Positions 1 through 8,527 of a DNA stretch of 36,432 nucleotides are shown here, piece by piece. The notes below the pieces were generated by a model. It did not search any database. It saw only the letters and a program-made list of their open reading frames with translations, and had not been told where the DNA came from. The DNA comes from Microvirga aerophila. Lineage in GTDB: Bacteria > Pseudomonadota > Alphaproteobacteria > Rhizobiales > Beijerinckiaceae. The first letter of the stretch is position 1, and each line of letters begins with the position of its first letter. The DNA is taken from NCBI RefSeq assembly GCF_003332305.1, contig NZ_QOIO01000057.1, forward strand, positions 1 to 36,432, written 5' to 3'. Both the position numbers and the translations under genes were made by a program.

Positions 1-28
1 CGAAGTCAGAACGGAGTGGGATCGGCAT
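1..28 (-). CDS. IS630-like transposase, N-terminal fragment running off the left edge
   Basis: Nine codons are visible on the minus strand, beginning MPIPLRSDF, with a GGAGG ribosome binding site six bases before the ATG. This N-terminus resembles IS630-family transposases of Hyphomicrobiales as I remember them, in which the N-terminal helix-turn-helix begins shortly after this point. No catalytic DDE residue lies in the window. The fragment is identical to the one at the right edge. Confidence 0.5.
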
Positions 29-112
29 GGCGAACCTCCATGGCTCGCCAAGTTGAATCACACCCACCCCGACGCAGAAAATCACGAACGAGTCAGCCCT
101 TCAGGGACTTAG
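1..112 (-). mobile_element. IS630-like insertion sequence, left copy, partial (5' end only)
   Basis: The 112 bp are the terminal end and leader of an insertion sequence whose transposase would read off the left edge. They are identical, in reverse complement, to 36321-36432. The element tip reads CTAAGTCCCTGAAGGG on the minus strand and is bordered by TA (113-114), which fits IS630/Tc1-type insertion at TA dinucleotides. The outermost bases can fold (CCCT-GA-AGGG). Only the start of the element is present, so the far end and the TA duplication cannot be checked. Family assignment rests on the TA border and the transposase N-terminus. Confidence 0.7.
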
Positions 113-1917
113 TATTATACGGAAGATAAGAATTATACGGAAGATAAGATCGCGGAAATCCGCGCCGCCATCGCCGAACGACAGGCGTCCAATCCGCAAT
201 GGAAGCCGCCGCAGGAATTGGTGACGGCCCTGGAAGTGACGGAGGCGCGGCGACGCCTGATCAACGCATCCAACAGCGGACAATGGCGAACGGTGCTGAG
301 CGTGGCGACGGAAGCGCCAAACCTTCTGACCTGCGCCAATGTGGACGTTCTCTGGCGGGTTGCCGAAGCCTACGCGAAAACCGACCAGATCAACCGCACG
401 CGGGATGCTTATGTCTACCTGCTGACCAATTGCGCCGATCCGGCCGAACGGCTGGGCACTCTGCAGAAGGCCCTGGAGCTTCTCCCCGAACAGCAGGTTG
501 CAGACCTGCTGCGGTTCGAGCGGAAGACCGGGGACAAGCCGGACGACTTCAGCAGCATCCGCGACGAGGTGGCCAGGCGTCGGGTCCAGCGCGCCTCCAC
601 CGACCCGAAGCAGACCGTCTCGGCGGACGACCTCGCGGTCGTGGAACGCCTAGCCGAAAACAGGACGGAGGCCGGGAACGCGCTTCTGCTCGGCTGGTAC
701 AACTAAGCCATGGCAATCCTCAAAAGGCCCTCGACTGGTTCAAGACAGCGCTCGACCGCGATGGCGGGGCGAAAGCCGCCGAAGGTTATGCCTTGACCCA
801 GAGGGCCCTCAATCGTTTCGTGGAAGCGGAAGCCTTCGCGTATGAATGGCGCGACAAGGCCGCCGAAAACATGAGGATCTACCTGGATATCGCAACGGCC
901 CTGTTGAGCCAGGATCCGCCGCTCCGGCTGGAACCGGCCGTCCTGACGCGCACCGTCCAGACCATTGCCGCGCAGCGCTTCGCAAACGGCGCTCAGGCTG
1001 TGGGCTGGTACTCCTACAATACCGGACAGATCTCGACGGCGCGGCAATGGTTCAGGACCGCCCTGAGCTGGAAAGCGGACGACGAAGCCTCCGCCTATGG
1101 GTTGGCGCTCTCGACCCAGCGTCTGAACGACCGCGTCGGCTTCAACGCCGTCGTGGCGCAGTGGCGCGGCCGCTCGGAGCGCATCGCGGAGCTGGCTGCG
1201 GGCGGCAATCGCCGCCGTGTGCCGGGAGCGCAAGCGCCGGTGCCCCTGCCGGCTGCCATTGCGCAACAGGCTGCTCCACCTCTCACAGAGGACATCACGC
1301 CAGTCAGACAAGCCGCTGCTCCCCGTCAGACGGTTGAAACCCGGGTCGTTTATGAGCAGGCGCCACGGCGGGCTGCCCAACCCGGGGGTCGGAGCAGTCG
1401 CAACTGCACGATCACGCGCAATCCGCGTAACTTGTCTTCCGGCGCCGCCCTGACGCTCGGCTGGGGCCTGATGGAACTCAACCGTCCCCTCGAAGCCGTC
1501 GCGGCCTTCGACCATGCCATCGAGACGGGCAGCGCCACGACGCGGGAGGAGGCGGGCTACGGCAAGACCCTTGCTTATCTGCGCAAGGACCTGACCTCGG
1601 AGGCGGCCATCGCGGCCGCCCAGGCGCCTCAGACGAGCACGCGCCGGGTCGAGCTTCAGGCCACGATCCTGGCGCAGCGCGCAGTCGCGGCCTACCGGGA
1701 CGGGCGTTACACCGAAACGATCCTGATGCTCGGCGAACGCAGTCGGATCGTTCCGGAACAGAACGACCTGATGCTGATCAAAGGCTGGTCGTATCTGAAG
1801 CTCGGCCGTTACCAGGACGCCGAACAGATTTTCCGTGCGGTTCAGCGAACCGGCTTCTCCGAGGAGGCCAATGTGGGTCTCAACGCCGTCGCCGAAATTA
1901 CCCGGCCGGCCCGGTAA
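113..1917 (+). pseudogene. TPR-repeat protein, 5'-truncated by the IS and frameshifted
   Basis: An open frame starts at the IS boundary with no start codon (the IS ends in an in-frame TAG), so the true 5' end lies beyond the insertion. Frame 2 runs to a TAA at 704-706, ending ...LLLGWYN. The sequence then continues in frame 1 as SHGNPQKALDWFKTALD and stays open to 1917. Inserting one base after TA (704-705) restores WYN-Y-SHGNPQKALDWF, so a single-base deletion is the simplest explanation. The product is alanine-rich with TPR-like helical repeats such as NPQKALDWFKTAL, ISTARQWFRTAL and LGRYQDAEQIFRAV. A proline/glutamine-rich linker near 1230-1400 divides it into two repeat regions. Some alphaproteobacterial proteins of this kind are annotated as cellulose-synthesis TPR proteins; I cannot confirm that here. 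The frameshift could also be a sequencing error, but the IS truncation is real. Confidence 0.75.
114..149 (+). repeat. Two tandem 18-bp repeats beside the IS boundary
   Basis: ATTATACGGAAGATAAGA occurs twice head to tail (114-131 and 132-149), immediately after the IS end. It is in frame with the interrupted TPR gene and encodes two copies of YTEDK(N/I). The block is markedly more AT-rich than its surroundings. Confidence 0.9.
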
Positions 1918-2023
1918 CCAGACCGAAACTCGGCCGCATGTTGCAGGTTGCTCCACGCCGCCCAATATAGAGCGCTGCGGGCCGCTCTCGGGCCTCTTCC
2001 TTTGATTTGAGACGACGTGAGCG
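1918..2023 (+). promoter_or_regulatory. Leader of the chemosensory operon (tentative)
   Basis: This 106-bp gap is the only non-coding space before the eight-gene operon, so its promoter should be here or upstream. TTGCAG (1941-1946) and AATATA (1964-1969) are 17 bp apart, a weak sigma-70-like pair. A hairpin with arms AGAGCG (1969-1974) and CGCTCT (1983-1988) follows. It lacks an adjoining T run, so it is not a convincing terminator. Confidence 0.2.
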
Positions 2024-2533
2024 ATGGCGGGCCTGCAAATCATTCTCTTCGATGTGGGTGGAATCGCATGCGCGCTGCGCAGAAGCGCCGCCAGGGAACT
2101 CCTGCCGCTGCCGCGCCTATGGCGTCCGCCCGGAACACCCCGTCCCGTCGCGGGCTTCTTCAATTTGAGCGGCACGGCCGTTCCGGTCATCCGGCTCGAC
2201 ATCCTGTTCGGCCTTGAGCTCAACAAGACGGCCGACGCCGAAACGGATCTATACCGACATCTGATCCTCGTCGACAGCCTGACGCCGTCAGGCCGCGCGG
2301 CCCTTCTGGTGGACCGGGTGCTCGACGTGCTTCAGGTGGAGGAATCCACCCTGTCCGCGGTCGCGCCGGAAAATACCCTCAATGGCTGCGTGGAAGCAGA
2401 GATCACCCACGCAAGCGGGCTCGTTCATCTCCTGTCCATCGAGCGGGTCCTCCTTGCCGAGGAACAGCAGGCTCTGAGCGAACTTGGCCGCCATGCGCAA
2501 TCCCGTCTGGGCGAATGGGCACTTCCGGCTTGA
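2024..2533 (+). CDS. cheW: CheW-like scaffold protein (first of two)
   Basis: This is a single CheW domain of 169 aa, the coupling protein that joins chemoreceptors to CheA in the cytoplasmic array. The family pattern is visible: an early beta strand IILFDVGGIACAL, then GFFNLSGTAVPVIRL near residues 46-60 (the usual I.G..N.RG..PVI.L motif), and a mid-domain LLVDRVLDVLQV near residues 85-97. It is the first gene of the operon and overlaps cheR by one base (TGATG). By position and partners it corresponds to WspB or WspD. The ATG at 2024 is used because a nearby GTG at 2017 is in another frame. The ribosome binding site is weak. Confidence 0.85.
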   Translation: MAGLQIILFDVGGIACALRRSAARELLPLPRLWRPPGTPRPVAGFFNLSGTAVPVIRLDILFGLELNKTADAETDLYRHLILVDSLTPSGRAALLVDRVLDVLQVEESTLSAVAPENTLNGCVEAEITHASGLVHLLSIERVLLAEEQQALSELGRHAQSRLGEWALPA

Positions 2534-3972
2534 TGGCCGCCCGAAAGGCTCCTGAACTCGTTCCCGATGCGGGCTTTTCCAAGTTGAAAGGCCGCGTCAT
2601 CGAGCGGACGGGGCATTTCTACTACCAGGACAAGAACGACCTGCTCTGGGAGCGTGTCCGCAAGCGCCTCAATGCGACAGGCCTGCGCGACAGCGCGCAA
2701 TATCTCGCTCTCTTGAACGATCCTGCTTCCGGCGAGGCCGAATGGGCGCGCCTGGAAGCCGAGATCACCATCGGCGAGACGTTCTTCTTCCGCTATGCGG
2801 AGCAGTTCACGGCCCTGCGCGGGACTATCCTTCCCGAGATCATAGAGCGCAAGAGCGCCGAGCGGCGGCTTCGCGTCTGGAGCGCCGGCTGCGCGACCGG
2901 CGCGGAGCCTTATTCGCTGGCCATCCTGATCCGTCAGCTCCTCGGAGAGAAAGTGGCGGACTGGCGCGTCAGCATCATAGGCACCGACATCAACGAGGGA
3001 TTCCTCGCCACCGCGCGGCGGGCACGGTTCGGCAAATGGGCGCTCCGGTCGGTCTCGCCCGAGGAAAAAGCCGGCTATTTCACCCCGGCGGACCAGGAGC
3101 AATGGCAGCTTCGTCCCGAGTTCCGGTCTCTCGTCCGGTTCGAAAGGCACAACCTGCTGAGCCTCCTGGACGGCACCTCCCCGCTCCAGTTCACCGAATT
3201 CGACCTCATCCTCTGCCGCAACGTCCTGATCTATTTCCATCCCGACACCGTCACCCGCATCGTCGGCGCTCTGCGCAATTGCCTCTTGGAGGATGGCTGG
3301 ATGCTCCTTGGGCATGCCGAGCCCAATCCCACCTTCGGGTCCATGATGCAGGCCCTAAGCCTGCCGGGTACGGTCGCATATCGCCGCCGCTCCGGCAGCG
3401 CCGAGGCTTTCGTCCCGGCAATCGGAAGCCAGCCTTCGCCGGAGCTGGCCTGGACCCCGTCCGTACCGGCCGCGCTCGGGACGAAAAAGCCCGCCAGGAA
3501 GGAGCCTGCGCCCCGTCCGCCGCCGGCAAAGGCCCGTCCGGCCGCTCTTCCCAGCCACTCGCCCGATACCCTGCTGGCCGAAATCAGGCGGAAAGCCGAT
3601 GCGGGGGATTTTCAGGCAGCCCATTCCCTGTGCCTGCAAGCGCTCCTGGACCAGCCGTTGAATCCGGTCGTGCATTTTTACCAAGGATTGATTTCTCAGG
3701 CCCTCAAGCGGCCTGCGGAAGCTCAGCAGGCCTTCCGTCGCAGCATTTATCTCGATAAGAGCTTTGCCATGGCTCATTACCACCTCGGACTTCAGCTCCT
3801 GGCGGACGGGCAACCGGGCGCCGGGCGGGCCCTGGCCAATGCCGCGCGCATTGCGGGATCGATGCCCGAGGATGAGGTTCTCGCGGAAGCAGACGGGGCA
3901 ACGGCCAAGGATCTGCGCAATCTGATCCGCCTGCATCTCGATGCGGCGGCGCGATCGGAACGAAAGGGCTGA
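2533..3972 (+). CDS. cheR: CheR-type MCP methyltransferase with C-terminal TPR domain
   Basis: The protein (479 aa) transfers methyl groups from SAM to receptor glutamates, setting adaptation. In order it has an N-terminal helical CheR_N region (about residues 15-80), a SAM-binding core with VWSAGCATGAEPYSL (about 115-129), LILCRNVLIYF near 220-230, a Pro/Ala-rich linker (about 315-345) and a TPR-like region to the end (e.g. NPVVHFYQGLISQALKRPAE). CheR fused to TPRs is the architecture of WspC and FrzF rather than of flagellar CheR. The ATG at 2533 overlaps the stop of the preceding cheW (TGATG) and is preferred over an in-frame ATG at 2515 lying inside cheW. The next cheW starts two bases after the stop. 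Confidence 0.93.
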   Translation: MAARKAPELVPDAGFSKLKGRVIERTGHFYYQDKNDLLWERVRKRLNATGLRDSAQYLALLNDPASGEAEWARLEAEITIGETFFFRYAEQFTALRGTILPEIIERKSAERRLRVWSAGCATGAEPYSLAILIRQLLGEKVADWRVSIIGTDINEGFLATARRARFGKWALRSVSPEEKAGYFTPADQEQWQLRPEFRSLVRFERHNLLSLLDGTSPLQFTEFDLILCRNVLIYFHPDTVTRIVGALRNCLLEDGWMLLGHAEPNPTFGSMMQALSLPGTVAYRRRSGSAEAFVPAIGSQPSPELAWTPSVPAALGTKKPARKEPAPRPPPAKARPAALPSHSPDTLLAEIRRKADAGDFQAAHSLCLQALLDQPLNPVVHFYQGLISQALKRPAEAQQAFRRSIYLDKSFAMAHYHLGLQLLADGQPGAGRALANAARIAGSMPEDEVLAEADGATAKDLRNLIRLHLDAAARSERKG

Positions 3973-3974
3973 TC

Positions 3975-4577
3975 ATGGCGAAATCGCTGCGGCGGCAGAA
4001 GCTCAGGGAAATCAATCGACGCAAAGTCCTGTCGGCGGAGGAGCTCGCTCGCGTGATCCTCGACGAGAGAACCGAACATCTCGCCTCGCGCCGCACCAGC
4101 CTTGCGGCCCCCGCTCCCGACGAGACCCAGGTGCTGATCTGCGGAGCCGGCCAGGAGCGCTACGGCATCCCCGTCCAGGCTGTCTCCGAAGTGCTGCCGT
4201 TCCAAGCCTGCATGCCCATTCCGGACGGCCCGCCGGCTCTGGCGGGCGTGTTCGGCCGCAACGGACGCCTCGTCAGCGTGATCGACCTGGGAGCGGCCCT
4301 CGGCAGCACCGGGACGCCATCAGACGGCGAAAGCAGGCATCTTGTGCTGTTGCGCAGAGAGCAGCCGCAGGTGGCGCTGCTCGTCGACCGGGCCCACGGG
4401 GTCTCAACCGTTGCGCCGCTTGCAACGAGCGAGGCGGGCAGCTTCCGGTCGGATGCCGTTACTGGCTATGCGGAAGCCAAGGCCGGCCTTGCCGATCAGG
4501 AGAGAGTCCTATCTCTCCTCGACGTCGACCGTCTCCTTCGTCCTTTCCTGCCCAATTCCCCCGTGTCTGGAGTTTAA
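3975..4577 (+). CDS. cheW: CheW-like scaffold protein (second), with N-terminal extension
   Basis: This is a 200-aa protein with a CheW domain over roughly residues 50-195. The core is recognisable as TQVLICGAGQERYGIPVQAV, PPALAGVFGRNGRLVSVIDL and VALLVDRAHGVSTV. The first 50 residues are basic and helical (MAKSLRRQKLREINRRK) and are not part of the usual fold. Two different CheW proteins flanking a CheR-TPR is the WspB-C-D arrangement. It starts two bases after cheR and is followed one base later by the GTG of the receptor gene, so the three genes are probably translated together. Confidence 0.87.
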   Translation: MAKSLRRQKLREINRRKVLSAEELARVILDERTEHLASRRTSLAAPAPDETQVLICGAGQERYGIPVQAVSEVLPFQACMPIPDGPPALAGVFGRNGRLVSVIDLGAALGSTGTPSDGESRHLVLLRREQPQVALLVDRAHGVSTVAPLATSEAGSFRSDAVTGYAEAKAGLADQERVLSLLDVDRLLRPFLPNSPVSGV

Positions 4578-4578
4578 C

Positions 4579-6258
4579 GTGACGATCTCGATCGCGAATC
4601 GCATTCTTCTCGGCTTCGCCGTCATCGTCACGCTGATGACCGGGCTCGGCATGTATGCCCTGAACCAGCTCGGCGAGGTTCGCCGGACGACGGGGACGAT
4701 CGTCTCCCGCGATCTTTCCATGATGGGCCAGGTCCAGACGATCGCCGAACAGCAGAACCAGATGCGAGCCGTTCGGGAGGAGGCCCTGTCGCGCTTTCTC
4801 CTGAGGTCCGTCGGGCAGCAGCAGCAGGGATCTTTCGAGGATCTGATCAGCGAATGGAGCCGCCGCGCCGCCACGACGGAAGCCGCTGTGGCGCAAGCGG
4901 TCGCGAGCGCAAACGGGTTCCGGGCCCAATCCGTCACGGCCGAGAGAGCCGATGCCTGGCGTCGCACCGCGGAGCTGCTCAACAGCGCCAGCGGGGAGCT
5001 CCGCCAAATCAGGGTCTCGTCCGAGCGGCAGTTCACGGCGCTTCAGAACAACGACCTTCCGGCGGTTATCGCCACGGTGGGAGCCTTGAACACCAGTCGC
5101 AATGCGTGGAACTCCCTGCTCGAGGAGATCCGCAAGATCCAAGGCGAAGCCATCGCGATCGGAGAAACTCGCGTCGGGCAAGTCTACGAACAGAGCCGCA
5201 CCTCCATCATCATCGCCCTTGCGGGAGCTGCGCTCCTGAGCCTGTTCATCACCTATGCGCTGCGTTCTTCCATCGCGAAGCCTCTCGACTCCTTCATGGA
5301 GTTCGTAGAGCGCGTCGGCCGTGGTGAGCTGGGCGGTCAAATGGCCACCGTGGGCAATGACGAGATCGGACGGCTCGGCGGAACGCTGAACGGCATGGTC
5401 GAAGGGCTGCGCCAGCTCGCCCGGCAAAGCCGTGAAACCACGGAGAACCTGAACGCCGCCGCAGCGGAAATCCGCGCCTCCACCCAGGAGCAAGCCGCCA
5501 GCGTCGAGGAGCAGCTTGCGGCCGTGCAGGAAACGGCCGCCACCGTGGACGAAATCACCCATGCGGGCGCCCAGATCGGAAAGCGCGCGCAGGAGGTCAT
5601 CGCCTCGGCGCAGGCAACGGCTCAGACCAGCATGTCCGGCCTTCAGGCGGTCGACGAGACCGCGCGGGCGATGGATTCCATCCGCGAGCAGGCCGAGATG
5701 GTGGCCGAGAACATCGTCGCGCTCAGCGAAAAGACCCAGGCCGTCGGCGAGATCATCACCAGCGTGAACGACATCTCGGAGCGCACACATCTTCTGGCGC
5801 TGAACGCAGCCATCGAGGCAGCGGCCGCAGGCGAGCACGGGCGCAGTTTCGCCGTGGTGGCGTCCGAGATGAAGGTGCTGGCCGATCAGGCCAAGGACGC
5901 CACCGGGCAGGTGCGCTCGATCCTCGGCGACATCCAGCGCGGCATCAACACCTCGGTCATGCTCACCGAAGAAGCGGTGAAGCGGGTCACGGCCGGCAAG
6001 GAGCGCACCGACACCACCCAGCAGACGATCACGGAGATTTCCAGCAGCATTCAGGAAAGTGTGCAGACCTTCCAGCAGATCGTTGCCTCGACCAACCAGC
6101 AGCAGCTCGGTATCGAGCAGGTCATGGGCGCTCTTCAGAACATTCGCCAAGCCAGCCAGCAGACGGCGGCGGGCACCCGCCAGCTCGACACGGCGGCAGC
6201 GAACCTGTCGGACCTGTCCCAACAGCTTCTCGGCCTCGCCGAGCGCTACCGGTTGTGA
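4579..6258 (+). CDS. Methyl-accepting chemotaxis-type receptor (MCP)
   Basis: This is a transmembrane chemoreceptor of 559 aa. TM1 lies at about residues 8-27 (ILLGFAVIVTLMTGLGMYAL). A periplasmic region of about 180 residues with four-helix-bundle character follows, then TM2 at about 209-230 (TSIIIALAGAALLSLFITYA), a HAMP segment and a long coiled-coil signalling domain. The signalling tip around residues 390-430 carries ERTHLLALNAAIEAAAAGE and GRSFAVVASEMKVLADQA, the interaction site for CheA and CheW. The protein ends ...LGLAERYRL, with no C-terminal CheR-docking pentapeptide, which fits its CheR having TPRs instead. The GTG start is chosen because it follows the cheW stop by one base, has CTGGAG about seven bases upstream, and places TM1 at the N-terminus. 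A much longer reading frame upstream merely overlaps cheW. Confidence 0.93.
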   Translation: MTISIANRILLGFAVIVTLMTGLGMYALNQLGEVRRTTGTIVSRDLSMMGQVQTIAEQQNQMRAVREEALSRFLLRSVGQQQQGSFEDLISEWSRRAATTEAAVAQAVASANGFRAQSVTAERADAWRRTAELLNSASGELRQIRVSSERQFTALQNNDLPAVIATVGALNTSRNAWNSLLEEIRKIQGEAIAIGETRVGQVYEQSRTSIIIALAGAALLSLFITYALRSSIAKPLDSFMEFVERVGRGELGGQMATVGNDEIGRLGGTLNGMVEGLRQLARQSRETTENLNAAAAEIRASTQEQAASVEEQLAAVQETAATVDEITHAGAQIGKRAQEVIASAQATAQTSMSGLQAVDETARAMDSIREQAEMVAENIVALSEKTQAVGEIITSVNDISERTHLLALNAAIEAAAAGEHGRSFAVVASEMKVLADQAKDATGQVRSILGDIQRGINTSVMLTEEAVKRVTAGKERTDTTQQTITEISSSIQESVQTFQQIVASTNQQQLGIEQVMGALQNIRQASQQTAAGTRQLDTAAANLSDLSQQLLGLAERYRL

Positions 6259-6286
6259 TCCGGGCAGGATCGGAGACCCGCACACC

Positions 6287-8527
6287 GTGACGGACATCCG
6301 CAGGCAATTGCTGGCTGCCTTCGAGGCCGAACACCGGGAGCATCTTCATGCGATCCGGACCGCCCTCGATAGCCCGGGCCCGAGCGACGTCGACCTCACG
6401 GACATCTTTCGTCGCGCACACAGCCTGAAGGGCGCTGCCCGGGCCGTGGACATGCCTCCAGTGGAGGAGGTCGCGCACGAGCTGGAAGCGCTGTTTGCGC
6501 AGATCCTCGAAGGACGGCGGTCCCTCGACGGGCCGACCATTGCGGCGGTGCGCCTGAACCTCGACTCGATAGAAGACCTCGTCGCAGGGGCCCTCGCGCC
6601 CCTTGCTCCAACCCCCTCAGCACCTCCCCGTACCGCGGAGCAAACACCTGAGGACCGAAAGCCTCAGGCGCAGAGACAGGCCGATGCTCAGACTCAGCCT
6701 GCTCCGAGAACCGACACCCCTGGCTCGACCGAGACCGGGACGGGCGCTTATCTGAGGGTCTCGGCAGACCAGATGGAGCAGCTCTCGAATTCGATGCATC
6801 AATTGATGGCGGAACTCCAGCAGGATGAGGCCGCCGACGAGAAGCTGCGGCAGATCGAACTCGACATCAGGAATCTCAGGCGAAACTGGGATGCCCTGCA
6901 GGTGCAGGTTGCGTCGATCGTTTCCGCCGCCCGAAAGTCCAACGTCGAGCATCCGGCGTCCGGTCACTCCATCCCTCGCCTGCGCGACTTCGACCAGGAT
7001 CTGAAAACTCTGTTCCGCAAGCTTTCCGCGCTGTCCCGCGACCGTAAGCAATCCATATGGGCCATCGATCAGGCTGCGCGACAGGTTCGCGACGACATCG
7101 ACCGCGTCTCCCTCATCCCGGCTGAAACCGTCTTCGGCGGCTTCGGCCATATGGTGCGGGAGATTGCGCGGGCGCAAGGCCGGGACGTGCACGTGCGCGC
7201 CACCGGCCTTGAGATTCAGGTCGACCGCCAGGTGCTTCAAGCGCTCAAGGATCCGGTCATGCACCTCCTGCGCAACGCGGTGAGCCACGGGGTGGAGCCT
7301 CCGCATGAACGGCGCGCCAAGGGCAAGCCCGAACATGCAGAGATCGTCCTGGAGCTGGCATCCCGCGGCGGCCGTCTCGCGGTCAGCATCCGCGACGATG
7401 GGCGGGGGCCGGACCTCGCGCGGATCGAGCAGGTCGCCATAGAGCGCGGCCTTTTAGCGCCCAGGGCCGGTGGCGAACCGCCGCCGGCCCTGGATCAGCT
7501 CTTGTCGCTCGTTTTTGCTCCAGGCTTCTCCACCGCCGGCGAAGTCGATCGCCTGTCGGGCCGCGGCATGGGCCTTTCCGTCGTGGCGGAAGCGACGCGC
7601 AAGCTTCACGGCTCAGCCCTTCTGCGGCCCCGCTATCCTTGGGGAGCGGAGGTTCTTCTGAACGTGCCTTTCACGGCCGCCCGGCAACCGCTTCTGCTGG
7701 TCGAGGCGGAAGATCGCATGTTCGGCTTGCCGTCCTACGCCATCGAGCGGCTCCTGCAGGTTCGCGCCTCCACGCTCGAAACTGTGGAAGGCCGCCCGAC
7801 GTTACGGATCGACCTGAGGGGGGAAGACGTTGTTGTTCCTGTCATCGCCCTTGCGGCGCTCACAGGATCCCCGAATGCGCACGTTCCCATCGAGTCTGGA
7901 AACATCAAAGCCGTTCTGCTCCGGCACGGGGGCCGGTACTGCGCGCTCGCGGTCAACACCTTCCATGATGTCCGCACCATGCTGGTCAGTGACGTCCAGG
8001 CCATTGGCTTGAGCGAGATGGTGTCCGGGACGGCTCTGCTCGAGAACGAGATGCCCGCGCTCGTGCTGAGCCCGGAACTCGTGATCGAGCACTGGATCAA
8101 GAACGAGAGCCGCCTCGCAGCCGGCGGCCTCGGCCTGGGGCCGGATCAGGAGCGGCACGTCACGACCATTCTCGTGGTGGATGATTCGATCACCACCCGC
8201 ACTCTCGAAAAGAGCATTCTGGAAGCGCAGGGCTACCAGGTGCTTCTGAGCGTCGATGGCGTGGATGCGCTCAATGTCCTGCGCTCCGGCGAAACGCTCG
8301 TCGACCTCGTGCTTGCCGACGTGGAAATGCCGCGCATGGACGGGTTCAGCCTGTTGCAGGCGGTCAAGGCCGATCCGCGGATCGCATCAATTCCCGTCAT
8401 TCTCATGACATCGCGGGCCGATCCGGAAGACGTTCGCCGAGGGCTTGACCTTGGGGCCGGGGCCTATCTGACGAAGCAGAAGTTCGACCAGCGCGAACTT
8501 CTGGCGACGATCGGGCAGTTGTTATGA
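6287..8527 (+). CDS. cheA: Hybrid CheA histidine kinase with C-terminal receiver
   Basis: This 746-aa kinase of the array resembles WspE/FrzE in layout. It has an Hpt (P1) domain with phospho-histidine H45 in RRAHSLKGAARAV and a Pro/Gln-rich linker (about 105-145). The helical dimerisation region and CheA ATPase domain follow (HLLRNAVSHGVEPPHERR, IRDDGRGPDLARIEQVA, LSGRGMGLSVVAEA). A CheW-like P5 domain covers about 465-610, and a receiver sits at about 625-746 with VVDDSITTR, phosphoacceptor D678 in LADVEMPRMDG and the conserved lysine in YLTKQ. No P2 CheY/CheB-docking domain is evident. The GTG at 6287 is preferred because GGAGA lies 10 bases upstream and the Hpt begins directly after it; the longer frame overlaps the MCP gene. 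The stop overlaps the cheB start (ATGA). Confidence 0.93.
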   Translation: MTDIRRQLLAAFEAEHREHLHAIRTALDSPGPSDVDLTDIFRRAHSLKGAARAVDMPPVEEVAHELEALFAQILEGRRSLDGPTIAAVRLNLDSIEDLVAGALAPLAPTPSAPPRTAEQTPEDRKPQAQRQADAQTQPAPRTDTPGSTETGTGAYLRVSADQMEQLSNSMHQLMAELQQDEAADEKLRQIELDIRNLRRNWDALQVQVASIVSAARKSNVEHPASGHSIPRLRDFDQDLKTLFRKLSALSRDRKQSIWAIDQAARQVRDDIDRVSLIPAETVFGGFGHMVREIARAQGRDVHVRATGLEIQVDRQVLQALKDPVMHLLRNAVSHGVEPPHERRAKGKPEHAEIVLELASRGGRLAVSIRDDGRGPDLARIEQVAIERGLLAPRAGGEPPPALDQLLSLVFAPGFSTAGEVDRLSGRGMGLSVVAEATRKLHGSALLRPRYPWGAEVLLNVPFTAARQPLLLVEAEDRMFGLPSYAIERLLQVRASTLETVEGRPTLRIDLRGEDVVVPVIALAALTGSPNAHVPIESGNIKAVLLRHGGRYCALAVNTFHDVRTMLVSDVQAIGLSEMVSGTALLENEMPALVLSPELVIEHWIKNESRLAAGGLGLGPDQERHVTTILVVDDSITTRTLEKSILEAQGYQVLLSVDGVDALNVLRSGETLVDLVLADVEMPRMDGFSLLQAVKADPRIASIPVILMTSRADPEDVRRGLDLGAGAYLTKQKFDQRELLATIGQLL

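Larger units (their letters stand above)
1..115. repeat. Left arm of a perfect 115-bp terminal inverted repeat of the window
   Basis: Bases 1-115 are the exact reverse complement of 36318-36432. The shared block is 112 bp of IS sequence, the TA next to it and one further base (A/T) that matches by chance or by target preference. Beyond it the two flanks diverge. The two IS copies are therefore in inverted orientation with transposases pointing outward. Confidence 0.95.

Noticed and set aside
199..705. A 572-aa frame that starts at 199 and runs through to 1917
   Set aside because: Its first 170 residues are a Gly/Arg/Ala-rich out-of-frame translation; the real sequence before 704 is in frame 2 and reaches the IS boundary.
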